Assembly: GCA_963719005.1 (NCBI GenBank)
Contig: CAVRAR010000015.1
Span: 124,001 to 188,000 of the forward strand
Source of the DNA: G963675935 sp963719005
GTDB taxonomy: Bacteria > Planctomycetota > Planctomycetia > Pirellulales > Thermoguttaceae
Direction: 5' to 3'
Length of the DNA: 64,000 nt
The notes under the pieces are model-generated. The model had not been told where the DNA came from, did not search any database, and saw only the letters and a program-made list of their open reading frames with translations. The position numbers and the translations under genes are program-made. Below, one piece after another: positions 8,367-16,034 of this stretch; within the stretch, counting starts at the first letter, position 1; every line of letters begins with the position of its first letter.

Positions 8367-9130
8367 ATGAAACGCGTCGGTGTTATCCTAGCGGTGACTA
8401 TGGCCGCTTGCATTTCGTTAGACGCGCGGTGTCGCGTGTCGCTGGTCGAGGGCGCGCGTGGGGCCGGGCCTGCGCGCGTGCCCACGAAACGGATAACGAA
8501 AACCCGTTCTCACCGGTTCTCACGGAGGAAAGCGTCAACGATTGGATTGACTCCCAAAAGCAGCAGACCGACCGTGCGAAACGAGAGAACGACAACCGAA
8601 TTCGCGCTGCAAGAAGGGGAAGAATCAATCCGAACTGGAAGGGCAAGTACGGTTGGGATCCGAGGCTGAAGCGATATGTGTTTGCGTCACGTGCGGACCG
8701 TGACGCAGAAGTCAAACGACTCGAAGACACGCCACCGTCCATAAGCCTCCCAATCATCTGGGTTTTCAAGGTGAAGCAAGGGCAAATCGGTTCGCTCGAC
8801 GACCCGAGCCAGCATCTGTGCTCCAACGGTGTTATCAACGGTCTCGTGATCAGACCGCTATACCACACGATGCAACTGATTGACACAAAGACCGCACTGA
8901 TCTTGGCGACCTATGACGTCGCTTCCGGTAATGGTAGCGCTCGGTTTTTCTTGGTGTCCCCGCGGGTAGCTGACCTTCAGGAGGACGGGGAGTTTTACAG
9001 TTTCCCCGGTGTTTTCCGTGTAAGTGGAACGCGGAAGTATACCACAACCGCCGGCGCCTCCAGCGTGATTCCTGTCGTTGAATCTTACGAATTGCCCCGC
9101 CGCCCGAAAGTGAAGAAGCAAGGAAAATGA
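8367..9130 (+). CDS. Exported protein of unknown function, probably frameshifted near its signal peptide
   Basis: A strong ribosome-binding site (AGGAGG, 6 bases before ATG 8367) leads into a signal-peptide-like start, MKRVGVILAVTMAACISLDA. That frame soon turns to low-quality sequence. From about 8500 the convincing protein lies in another frame and runs to 9130: it begins around ETDNENPFSPVLTEESVND and contains RINPNWKGKYGWDPR and a C-terminal beta-rich part. A one-base frameshift between about 8420 and 8490 is the simplest reading, giving ~253 residues. I recognise no family. It is enclosed, with the toxin-antitoxin pair, between two copies of the glutamate dehydrogenase 3' end. Confidence 0.55.
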
Positions 9131-9220
9131 GAATTTGCGCCTGCCTGCCCGGCAAACGGCGGAAGTGGAGGGCGTCGGAACGCAGACAAAGCCGCAATGA
9201 AATAACAAGAGGAGGGCACT

Positions 9221-9472
9221 ATGGTCCACATGACAATCGACATGCCGGAGGAGGCGTTGACCGCGCTTCGGACCGATTCCGTGGATTTTGCCCGCCAGTT
9301 GCGGTTGGCCGCCGCCGTGAAGTGGTACGAACTGCGGCGAGTCAGCCAGGAGCGCGCAGCTAGAATCGCCGGTCTCTCCCGCGCCGAGTTCGTGGCCGTA
9401 TTGGGCCAGTTCGGCGTTTCGCCGTTCCAGTACACTGCTGAGGAAGCGCTGGAGGAGGCCGGCCGTGAGTGA
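9221..9472 (+). CDS. UPF0175-family antitoxin-like protein
   Basis: 83 residues with a GAGG ribbon site 5-6 bases before the ATG. It shows the UPF0175 layout: an N-terminal strand, the helix ALTALRTDSVDFARQLRLAAAVKWYELRRVSQERAARIAGLS in part, and a helix-turn-helix-like SQERAARIAGLSRAEFV. This family is usually found as the partner of DUF3368 PIN-domain proteins. Its stop overlaps the start of such a gene by 8 bases, so the two are translated together. Likely role: neutralises the PIN protein and represses the pair's own promoter (family knowledge). Confidence 0.8.
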   Translation: MVHMTIDMPEEALTALRTDSVDFARQLRLAAAVKWYELRRVSQERAARIAGLSRAEFVAVLGQFGVSPFQYTAEEALEEAGRE

Positions 9473-9965
9473 CGTCTGGGTGGTCAATGCCTCGCCCGTC
9501 ATCGCGCTAGCCAAAATCGAGCGTCTTCATTTGCTGGGCGACTTGTGCAGGGAACTGCTCATTCCTGAGGCGGTTGCCGCGGAAATCCTCGCAGGTCCCC
9601 CGTCCGATCCCGCGCGGCAGGCATTGGAACGCGGCTGGGAACCAACCGCTGCCGTCGGTCAAATTGCTCCCGAGTTGCTCGAATGGGGGCTCGGAGCCGG
9701 CGAAACAGCCGTGTTGGCCCTGGCGATGGAACGAAGGCCGGCGACCGCCGTGCTCGACGATGCGATGGCGCGCACCGCCGCCAAGGCCCTGGGAATCGAG
9801 GTCATCGGAACTTTGGGCGTAGTGCTCAGGGCGAAAAGAAGAGCCGTTATCCCTTCAACCGCCGACGTGCTCAAGTCGTTGTGCGCCGCGGGCCAGTGGC
9901 TGGACGACAGTGTGGTCCGCGCTGCGCTCGAGGGCATCGGAGAGACTTGGACGCGAGAAACGTAA
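9465..9965 (+). CDS. DUF3368-family PIN-domain toxin-like nuclease
   Basis: 166 residues, GTG start overlapping the antitoxin gene. It opens with VVNASPVIALAKIERLHLL, the DUF3368 variant of the PIN first strand. The middle LLEWGLGAGETAVLALAME holds the conserved acidic residue of helix 4. TAVLDDAMARTAAKALG supplies further metal-binding acids, and IGTLGVVLRAKR is the typical family end. In the opening motif Asn replaces the usual first Asp, as is common in this family. Probably a metal-dependent RNase toxin paired with the UPF0175 protein. Confidence 0.8.
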   Translation: MSDVWVVNASPVIALAKIERLHLLGDLCRELLIPEAVAAEILAGPPSDPARQALERGWEPTAAVGQIAPELLEWGLGAGETAVLALAMERRPATAVLDDAMARTAAKALGIEVIGTLGVVLRAKRRAVIPSTADVLKSLCAAGQWLDDSVVRAALEGIGETWTRET

Positions 9966-9988
9966 GAGTGTCGGCTGGCTGTCGCGCC

Positions 9989-11070
9989 TCACGGTAGCAG
10001 CCCGCGGGCGACGATGCCATCGACCACCCGCGTGACGGCGATGTCCATCGCGGCGGTGCGCATCGAACCGCCGGTTTGCTTGAAGCGCTGGTACACTTGC
10101 TCGAACGTGTTCGCCATGCGCTCGTTTAGCCGCTCGTCCACGTCGTCGCGAGTCATCTGATCTCGCTGCGTTTCCTGGGCGTATTCGAGATAGGAGACGA
10201 AGACGCCGCCGGCGTTGCAAAGGATGTCGGGGATGATGAAAACGCCGCCGGCGTTGAGGATTTCGTCGGCCATCGGCGTTAGCGGAGCGTTCGCCCCCTC
10301 GGCAATCAGCTTCGCGCGAACGCGACCGGCGTTCTTCTCGGTGATGGCCGAGCCGCCGGCCGCCGGAATCAGCACGTCGCAATCGGCTTCGAGCACGGCG
10401 TCGAGCGGGACGTCTTCGCCGCCGGAGAAGCCCTTCACGCTGCCGGTCTTCGCGGCGTGTGCGGTCAGTTTCGACACGTCGAGACCCTGCTTGCGGAAGG
10501 TTCCGCCGCCGATGTCGGAGACGGCCACGACGGTGGCGCCGCGGTTGGCAATGGCCAGAGCGACCACCGATCCGACGTTGCCGAAGCCCTGCACGGCAAT
10601 GCGCAGCTTCGGCAAGTCGAGGTTCAGGTGTTGACCGGCGGCGGCGATCGTGGCCACCACGCCGTTGCCGGTGGCTTCGCGCCGGCCGACGATGCCGCCG
10701 ATGACCAAGGGCTTGCCGGTCACGAAGCATCCGCCGGGAATCGATGTTCCCTCGCTGTAGGAGATGCAGTCGGTGATATGTCCCATGTCGTGTTCGTTGG
10801 TGCCCATGTCGGGCGCCGGCACGTAGATTTCCGGCCCGATGTGCCGCCGCACGCCGCGGGCAAATGCCCTGATGAGCACCTCCTTCTCGGTCGGCTTCAG
10901 TTGGGCGGGGTCATAGCAGATTCCCGACTTGCCTCCGCCAAACGGGACGCCGATCAGCGACGTCTTCCACGTCATCTCCATCGCCAAGCCCGTCACCTCG
11001 TCCAGGGTGACGGTCGGCGTCATGCGAATGCCGCCTTTGGAGGGGCCGAGGACGTCGTTGTGCCGCACTA
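9989..11070 (-). pseudogene. gdhA: Glutamate (Glu/Leu/Phe/Val) dehydrogenase, C-terminal ~360 residues, cut off from its start by IS630
   Basis: The frame encodes nearly all of an NAD(P)-dependent glutamate dehydrogenase: RHNDVLGPSKGGIRMTP, the catalytic-Lys region GVPFGGGKSGI, the catalytic Asp region YVPAPDMGTNEHDM, the Rossmann motif VQGFGNVGSVVA, and a normal C-terminus ending ARGLLP. Its first 65 codons lie on the far side of the insertion sequence (12104-12298). Across the duplicated TA the codons join exactly as V-F-L-V-R-H-N-D, so the insertion is the only lesion. A GTG at 11068 could in theory start a truncated protein, but it would lack the N-terminal oligomerisation part. The 3' end is duplicated at 8073-8150. 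Confidence 0.9.
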
Positions 11071-11149
11071 GAGCAGTTCCACGGTAGGTCTAGCGCATTC
11101 TGGGCGAACTCGGTAAATTGGGTTCATCTCACTCAAGGAGGTGACCCTG

Positions 11150-11497
11150 ATGAAACCGTACGATGCGGAGTTTCGCGGCGAAGTGCTCGCCGCGTGCGAT
11201 ACGAACGAAGAGCGGCGCGTGATCGCGCTGCGTTTCAAAGTTTCAGAATCTTGGGTGCGGCGCATCCAGCAACAACGTCGCGAGACCGGCCAAGTGGCGC
11301 CAAAGAAGGCGGCTCCGCGTCAGCCCGCGTGGCATGCTTGGGCAGACTGGCTCGTCGCCAAGATCGCGGCTCGGCCCGACATCTATCTGCGCGAACTGCA
11401 AGCCGATTTGAAGCGGGAGCGCGGCGAAGAGGTTTGCCTGGGAACGCTTTGCGCCGCATGCCAAGCGCTCAAGCAGTCGCGAAAAAAAAGACGCTGA
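11150..11497 (+). CDS. IS630 transposase OrfA (DNA-binding part)
   Basis: 115 residues from the ATG, 6 bases after a perfect AAGGAGGTG. Contains a helix-turn-helix of the IS630 type (ERRVIALRFKVSESWVRRI) followed by a winged-helix part (PDIYLRELQADLKRE). The frame ends just after a run of eight A (11482-11489), where a -1 slip would continue into the catalytic frame, making an OrfAB transposase. The N-terminal part binds the terminal inverted repeats. Confidence 0.85.
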   Translation: MKPYDAEFRGEVLAACDTNEERRVIALRFKVSESWVRRIQQQRRETGQVAPKKAAPRQPAWHAWADWLVAKIAARPDIYLRELQADLKRERGEEVCLGTLCAACQALKQSRKKRR

Positions 11498-12090
11498 TTG
11501 CCAGCGAACAGGATCGCCCCGATGTGGTTGAGCAGCGCGCGGCATGGCGCGCTTCGCAGGAGTCGATCGATCCCGCCAAAGTCGTTTTCATCGATGAAAC
11601 GTGGGCTAAATCCAACATGACCCGCACCTACGGCCGCTCGGAACTCGGCACGCGTTTGCTGGAAAAAACTCCTTGCGGACGTTGGCAGACGACGACTTTT
11701 TTGGGCGCATTGCGGGCCGAGGGATTCATCGCTCCGCTTACCGTGGAAGGCGGCATCAACGGCGAACTGTTCCGCGCCTGGGTCGAGCAACATCTGGCAC
11801 CGGCCTTGAAACCTGGCGACATCGTGGTGATGGACAATCTCTCCAGCCACAAGGTGGCTGGAGTTCGCAAAGCCATCGAAGCGGCCGGTGCCGAGCTGCG
11901 CTACCTGCCCCCGTACTCGCCGGACCTGAACCCCATCGAGTTGGCGTTTTCCAAGTTCAAAAAGTTGCTCCGTGACGGAGGCGAACGGACCGTCGATAAG
12001 CTATGGAAACTCTGCGGCAGCATCCTCGACCAATTCACGGAATCCGAGTGCCGAAACTATTTTCAACACTGCGGATACCGCTACACCTAA
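11482..12090 (+). CDS. IS630 transposase OrfB (DDE catalytic part)
   Basis: Catalytic half, entered by a -1 shift at the A8 run. DDE acids: Asp in VVFIDETWAKSN, Asp in DIVVMDNLSSHK, and Glu in PPYSPDLNPIELAFSKFK, with the spacing and PYSPDLNPIE signature of IS630/mariner transposases. The frame is open further upstream (from 11194), but that part is out of phase with the helix-turn-helix. Full length and apparently active. Confidence 0.88.
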   Translation, partial: KKKTLIASEQDRPDVVEQRAAWRASQESIDPAKVVFIDETWAKSNMTRTYGRSELGTRLLEKTPCGRWQTTTFLGALRAEGFIAPLTVEGGINGELFRAWVEQHLAPALKPGDIVVMDNLSSHKVAGVRKAIEAAGAELRYLPPYSPDLNPIELAFSKFKKLLRDGGERTVDKLWKLCGSILDQFTESECRNYFQHCGYRYT

Positions 12091-12103
12091 AATGAAACCG
12101 CTC

Positions 12104-12298
12104 TAGAAAGACCGACGCGTGAAGCATCGCCCCGTTTGAGACCTGCGGATGGATCGCCGTCCTTATTTGTTCCTTCGGCTCGACGATTCTGCGGGTCAAA
12201 TCCGGGTTCAGGTTCAGCCGTTGGGCGGTCTGTTCGACGTTCCATAGGGCGGTTTTCAGGATGGTATCGCAATTCTTCGATGCAACGTCTCGCGGCAT
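12104..12298 (-). pseudogene. gdhA: Glutamate dehydrogenase, N-terminal 65 codons separated by IS630
   Basis: ATG at 12298 starts MPRDVASKNCDTILKTALW; the fragment ends with NGAMLHASVFL at the insertion point. It contains the family's N-terminal IVEPKEQIRTAI segment (compare 'LEPKR' in other dehydrogenases). It joins in frame to the C-terminal fragment at 11068 once the IS and one TA are removed, for a protein of about 424 residues. Without the insertion the gene would run 12298 to 9989. Confidence 0.85.
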
Positions 12299-12629
12299 GT
12301 TCTCTGTGCTCCTCGCAGTGTCAGGGATCTTTCTTTCCGGGGGACGAAGGGCAAAGGGGAACGGAGGAGGCCGCCGAAGAAAGCCCACCGACCGGCAGGC
12401 GTTTTTTCGACAACCTCCTCCGTCCCCTTCTGTCTTCGGTCTCCCATGAACGACGATATTTTGGTGACGAAACTGCAACGATTGTAACGCAATATTGAGC
12501 CACCGACAATGGAAATTCGGGTTATTGCACTTCTCATCGATTTCTTGCTTGCCCAGCGTTCAGGGATACCATCGAACGGTCGTGGCGGGTAAAATGGCTT
12601 GTTGCGGCACCCCGTGTAAGGAGCAGCCC
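12299..12629. other. Divergent intergenic region with a palindromic repeat
   Basis: 331 bases between the dehydrogenase start and the next plus-strand gene. It holds an inverted repeat (about 12345-12439) with arms centred on AAGGGGAACGGAGGAGG and CCTCCTCCGTCCCCTT, the same GGGGACGGAGGAG core as the repeat at 33201-33272. Several short open frames here read through the repeat and are not credible genes. Promoters for both neighbours should lie here, but none matches consensus well. Confidence 0.6.
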
Positions 12630-13304
12630 ATGCCGAAATATCAGGTAATGGTCATCCGCTGGCCGGAGAGGTGGAAGCCCGAGTGCGCCGACGATGTGCC
12701 GTTGGAGCTTAACGGGCCGGTGGAGGTGCTGGTCGAGTCGGACGATCTCTTCACCGCCTTGGATCGGGCGATCGAACACAACGAAAGCGCCGAGGCGCAA
12801 CGCCGCGGCCGCTGGGCCGTCGTGATCGAACCGGGCGGCATGGGCCGCGTCTGGCCCGCCGCCCGACTCTGCTCGCCGGTGATCTACAAGGTGACCGCCA
12901 TCTGGTGGCCCGACGGCTGGGAACCCAACTCTCCGTTGGATGTGCCCAACTGCGTCTGGAAGTCGCGCGAGCAGGTGAGCGGCGAGTGGTTCGCGTATCC
13001 GCAGGCCGAAGCCACCGTGTTGGCGCTGAACCGACAGTGCATGGAGCATCCGGGCGCGTACTGGCACGTCGTGGTGGCGATCGAGAACGAGCCGATCTCA
13101 CGCACGGTTTCACACGATCCGTCCGGCGTCGAGACGACGGTCGAGGTCCGTCAGATGCACGTCATTCGTCCCGAACAGGGCGGCCACGGCGAGTGTTCGC
13201 ATTGTCCCGCTCATGCTTTCCAGTGTGCCAAGGCGGATTGGTCGAGCCAAATGCAGACGATGTCGGCCCGTCACAGCCGAGCGTTCGGAGCGACTGCGAT
13301 GTAA
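12630..13304 (+). CDS. Hypothetical protein with two related halves
   Basis: 224 residues from the ATG 7 bases after AAGGAG; the longer frame from 12495 is not supported. Residues ~4-75 (VMVIRWPERWKPECADDVPLELNG) and ~83-150 (VTAIWWPDGWEPNSPLDVPN) look like a duplicated domain: each begins with a strand plus WP..W.P, followed by 'A.D RA.EHN' or 'VLALNRQC'. It ends with a His/Cys-rich stretch (GHGECSHCPAHAFQC). No signal peptide. I do not recognise a family. The 3' end runs into a palindromic repeat at 13309. Confidence 0.6.
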   Translation: MPKYQVMVIRWPERWKPECADDVPLELNGPVEVLVESDDLFTALDRAIEHNESAEAQRRGRWAVVIEPGGMGRVWPAARLCSPVIYKVTAIWWPDGWEPNSPLDVPNCVWKSREQVSGEWFAYPQAEATVLALNRQCMEHPGAYWHVVVAIENEPISRTVSHDPSGVETTVEVRQMHVIRPEQGGHGECSHCPAHAFQCAKADWSSQMQTMSARHSRAFGATAM

Positions 13305-13308
13305 GCAT

Positions 13309-13398
13309 GTAGCAGGCACACGCCGTGTGCCGTCCGCCGCTTCGGAGGTTTGCCGCGAAAGAGCAGGAAGACAACGACACACGGCGTGTGCCTACTAC
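13309..13398. repeat. Inverted repeat, GGCACACGCCGTGTGCC family
   Basis: Arms 13309-13329 and 13378-13398 are inverted copies with one mismatch, each containing the palindrome CACACGGCGTGTG. It lies directly upstream of the NAD kinase start, so it is in that gene's leader. Confidence 0.8.
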
Positions 13399-13412
13399 TT
13401 TGGATGTCTATC

Positions 13413-14288
13413 ATGGCCGACACAGTTCCCTCGCCGTCACCGTCGCCTTTGCGTGTCTTCCTCCTCGGCGCCGGAGGGCGGCCCGATGTGCTTGCCGAGG
13501 CCGAACGCCTCCGTCCGGCAATCGAGCGGCACGCCCGGATCGTCCGCACCGATTTCACCGGCATGGAAGACCTCTCGAACGTCGAGGCCGATTTGGCGAT
13601 CGTGCTCGGCGGCGATGGCTCGATTCTCCGCGCGGCACGTCAAATGGGACACCGTCAGGTTCCCGTCGTGGCCATCAATTTAGGCAAGCTGGGATTCTTG
13701 GCAAACCTAACGCCCGCCGATCTCCCCAACGTATTGAAGGACTTCTCCGCCAATCGGCTGCACACGATCGAGCACTTGATGTTCGAGTGCTCGCTGGTGC
13801 GCCGCGGCGAGGTCGTTGCGCGGCAGCTTGGGCTCAACGAGGCGGCCATTCACGCCGGCACGCCGTTCGCCATCATCAACGTCGATCTTTACGTTGACTC
13901 AGATTTGGTGACTACTTATAGTTGTGACGGTTTGATCGTCAGCACGCCGGTTGGATCGACCGCCCATTGCCTCTCGGCGGGGGGGCCGATCCTGCGGAAA
14001 GACCTGCAAGCGTTCGTCGTTTTGCCGCTAAACCCCCACGCGTTGACCATGCGGCCGGTGGTCGATTCGGCCGATCGCGTGTACGAGTTGGAGGTGGAGC
14101 GACCGAGCGAAGGGACGTCGCTGGTGGTCGATGGCCGCGTGCTCGGCCGCTTGCAGCCGGGCGACCGGGTGCGAGTCGAGCGGTCGGAGGCCCGCTTCAA
14201 GCTGGTTTCCGACCCGAGCCACACGTATTACCGCGCCCTGCGCGAAAAACTCGGCTGGGGTGGGCGATTGAAACTGAACGACGTTTAG
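13413..14288 (+). CDS. nadK: NAD kinase
   Basis: 291 residues from the ATG of MADTVPSPSP. Phosphorylates NAD to NADP in the cytoplasm. Motifs in order: LGGDGSILRAAR (GGDG at 66-69, ATP/NAD binding with the catalytic Asp), NLGKLGFLANL, GLNEAAIHAG (the NE motif, normally followed by a basic or small residue), and SCDGLIVSTPVGSTAHCLSAGGP, the glycine-rich motif. In the last one His replaces the usual Tyr of GSTAY. Length is normal. The open frame extends upstream to 13350 only through the palindromic repeat. Confidence 0.93.
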   Translation: MADTVPSPSPSPLRVFLLGAGGRPDVLAEAERLRPAIERHARIVRTDFTGMEDLSNVEADLAIVLGGDGSILRAARQMGHRQVPVVAINLGKLGFLANLTPADLPNVLKDFSANRLHTIEHLMFECSLVRRGEVVARQLGLNEAAIHAGTPFAIINVDLYVDSDLVTTYSCDGLIVSTPVGSTAHCLSAGGPILRKDLQAFVVLPLNPHALTMRPVVDSADRVYELEVERPSEGTSLVVDGRVLGRLQPGDRVRVERSEARFKLVSDPSHTYYRALREKLGWGGRLKLNDV

Positions 14289-14336
14289 CCGCCGCGTCCT
14301 CGCGGCGAAAAGCCTACGACTCGAAAGGATGCGAGT

Positions 14337-15218
14337 ATGAAGAATCTTCTTTGTGGCATGGCGGCCATGCTGTTGTCGATCGTTTTTGTCCTTTCCGCCG
14401 TCGCCGACGAAGGGCAGAAGTATACGCTTCGCTACAAGTTTCATCCGGGCGAAACCATTCGCTGGGAAGTGGAGCATCGCTCGATGGTGCGTGCCACCGT
14501 CTCGCGCGAAACGCAAACGACCGAGACGCTGAGCACTTCCGTCAGCCTGTGGCGGGTCGGCAACGTTCAGCCCGACGGCACCGCTACGTTCGAGCATCGC
14601 GTCGAATGGGTGGATATGCGGCAGAAACTCACCGGCCGCGGCGAAATGCATTTCGATAGCCGGACCGACAAGACGCCGCCCCCGGGCTTCGAGGATGCGG
14701 CCAAATCGGTCGGCGTTCCGCTGTCGGTGGTGAAGATGGACGTTCGCGGCAAGGTGCTGAAACGCAAGGACCGAAAGCATAATCCGCAGACCGCGGCCGC
14801 CTCGCCGGAGTCGGTTGCGGCGAACCACAACTGGATCACGATTCCGCTGCCCGACGAGCCCGTGGCCGTCGGCCACACCTGGTCGCTCCCCCAGGACATC
14901 GAGGTTCCGCTGCCAAGCGGCGCCGTCAAGAAGATCAAGGCCGTTCAGCAGTTCGTGCTGGAAGACGTCAAGACCGGCGTGGCCACCATTCGCGTCTCGA
15001 CCGACATCCTCACGCCGATCACCGATCCGGCGGTCGAATCGCAACTCGTCGAGCGCGAGGCGTCGGGCCGGGTGCGGTTCGACATCGATGCGGGTCGAAT
15101 CCTCGGCGAGCAGATGGACATCGACAAGCACGTCGTGGGCTTTCGCGGCGACGCCAGCAGCATCCACTACATCAACCGCTTTTCGCAGCGCCTGCTGCCC
15201 GAGCCGGGCAGACGGTAA
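14337..15218 (+). CDS. Exported protein of unknown function
   Basis: 293 residues with a clear signal peptide (MKNLLCGMAAMLLSIVFVLSAVADE, cleavage near 23). The rest is beta-rich, with alternating strands such as KYTLRYKFHPGETIRWEVEH in its first half, no cysteines and a conserved-looking GHTWSLPQDIEVPLPSG. It resembles the exported all-beta proteins of the DUF6263 kind that are frequent in planctomycetes, but I would not assign it firmly. The start is 48 bases after the NAD kinase stop, so the two may be co-transcribed. A palindromic repeat follows the stop. Confidence 0.65.
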   Translation: MKNLLCGMAAMLLSIVFVLSAVADEGQKYTLRYKFHPGETIRWEVEHRSMVRATVSRETQTTETLSTSVSLWRVGNVQPDGTATFEHRVEWVDMRQKLTGRGEMHFDSRTDKTPPPGFEDAAKSVGVPLSVVKMDVRGKVLKRKDRKHNPQTAAASPESVAANHNWITIPLPDEPVAVGHTWSLPQDIEVPLPSGAVKKIKAVQQFVLEDVKTGVATIRVSTDILTPITDPAVESQLVEREASGRVRFDIDAGRILGEQMDIDKHVVGFRGDASSIHYINRFSQRLLPEPGRR

Positions 15219-15234
15219 CGCAACGCACTTGATC

Positions 15235-15303
15235 GGTGCGGCAGACATTCCTGTCTGCCAGTGTTGCGCGTTTGCTCCGGCAGACAAGAATGTCTGCCCC
15301 ACC
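15235..15303. repeat. Inverted repeat, GGCAGACATTCCTGTCTGCC family
   Basis: Arms 15235-15259 and 15279-15303. Each arm is a palindrome (GGCAGACATTCCTGTCTGCC type), and the two are inverted relative to each other with two mismatches. Other members: 40888-40958 (complete) and 43660-43683 (half). It lies between the convergent ends of the exported protein and the hemerythrin gene. Confidence 0.85.
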
Positions 15304-15321
15304 AGAGCAAGAACACGCCGC

Positions 15322-15738
15322 CTACGCCATCTTGAGCGGTTGGCGAGCAACCGCATCGAGATAGGGGGCGAATTTCCTGTCTTGGTTCTGGATGTGGCGA
15401 ACCCACCAGTTCTTCACGAATTGCAGCAGGTCGTTCTCGGTAAGGGTCTGCGGATTCGCCCGGAATTCGAGCGAGCGCCGCCGCATTTCATCGTGAATAG
15501 CCTTGTGCGCGTCAAAGTCGGGATAGCCGCAGGCCCACATCACGCGCTCCTCATGCTCGAAATGGCTCATGGTGTACTCCACGAGTTGTTCGACGATCGC
15601 TCGGACCCGAGCCGGGTCATGGTCCATCTGGGTCGCCACGTACAAGCCGTCGATCATGCCGAGGAGCCGTTTGTGTTGGTCGTCGATCGTGGTGTCGCCG
15701 ACGCTGTAGAATGGTTTCCACTCGACGTAGTGTCCCAT
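15322..15738 (-). CDS. Bacteriohemerythrin
   Basis: 138 residues, a single hemerythrin domain. All di-iron ligands are present at the expected spacing: His22 (DDQHKRL), His59 and Glu63 (SHFEHEE), His78 and His82 (HKAIH), His115 and Asp120 (VRHIQNQD). It binds O2 reversibly in the cytoplasm, for oxygen sensing, storage or delivery (family knowledge). It stands alone and no partner sensor domain is attached. Confidence 0.93.
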   Translation of the reverse strand: MGHYVEWKPFYSVGDTTIDDQHKRLLGMIDGLYVATQMDHDPARVRAIVEQLVEYTMSHFEHEERVMWACGYPDFDAHKAIHDEMRRRSLEFRANPQTLTENDLLQFVKNWWVRHIQNQDRKFAPYLDAVARQPLKMA

Positions 15739-15930
15739 GATTTGCTACCCCATGAGCGAGCCAATTCGTTGATTGTCCAAGAAGAGTCTAGATTACGTCC
15801 GCAAAGTGTGATCTGCCTCCGGCTCTGATGATGCCGGTCGTAACGGTTTTTCCGCCGCGTTTTCCCGGCTGGCTCCGTCGAGAGCGATACTACGACCGCC
15901 GGGAAGCGTCTGATTGTCTACGTCGTCCAA

Positions 15931-16002
15931 TAGCCGGGAGCCAACGGCTCCCGGAAGCGGGCGGTTTTTTGTTGCTCTCCGGGAGCTGTTAGCTCCCGGC
16001 TA
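15931..16002. repeat. Paired hairpins, CCGGGAGCCAACGGCTCCCGG family
   Basis: Two hairpins (15934-15954 and 15979-15999) with CCGGGAGC arms are bounded by TAGCCGGGAGC and GCTCCCGGCTA, so the whole unit is also an inverted repeat. It fills part of the ~300-base gap 15739-16034 between hemerythrin and the HD protein, where I see nothing else. Confidence 0.8.
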
Positions 16003-16034
16003 TGCTTACACGACGTCGATCGGCAACCGATCTC

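Larger units (their letters stand above)
11071..12103 (+). mobile_element. IS630-family insertion sequence, copy 1
   Basis: 1033 bases flanked by TA on both sides (11069-11070, 12104-12105), the target duplication typical of IS630/Tc1-mariner. The ends are imperfect inverted repeats starting GAGCAGTTCCA (left) and GAGCGGTTTCA (right). It carries two overlapping transposase frames. It has inserted into the glutamate dehydrogenase gene. Copy 2 (20404-21436) has exactly the same length, lies in opposite orientation and differs by only a few residues in the predicted protein, so transposition was recent. Confidence 0.93.

Noticed and set aside
14028..15356. 442-codon minus-strand open frame across nadK and the exported protein
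   Set aside because: Runs through two real genes and a palindromic repeat in antisense; no recognisable domain.
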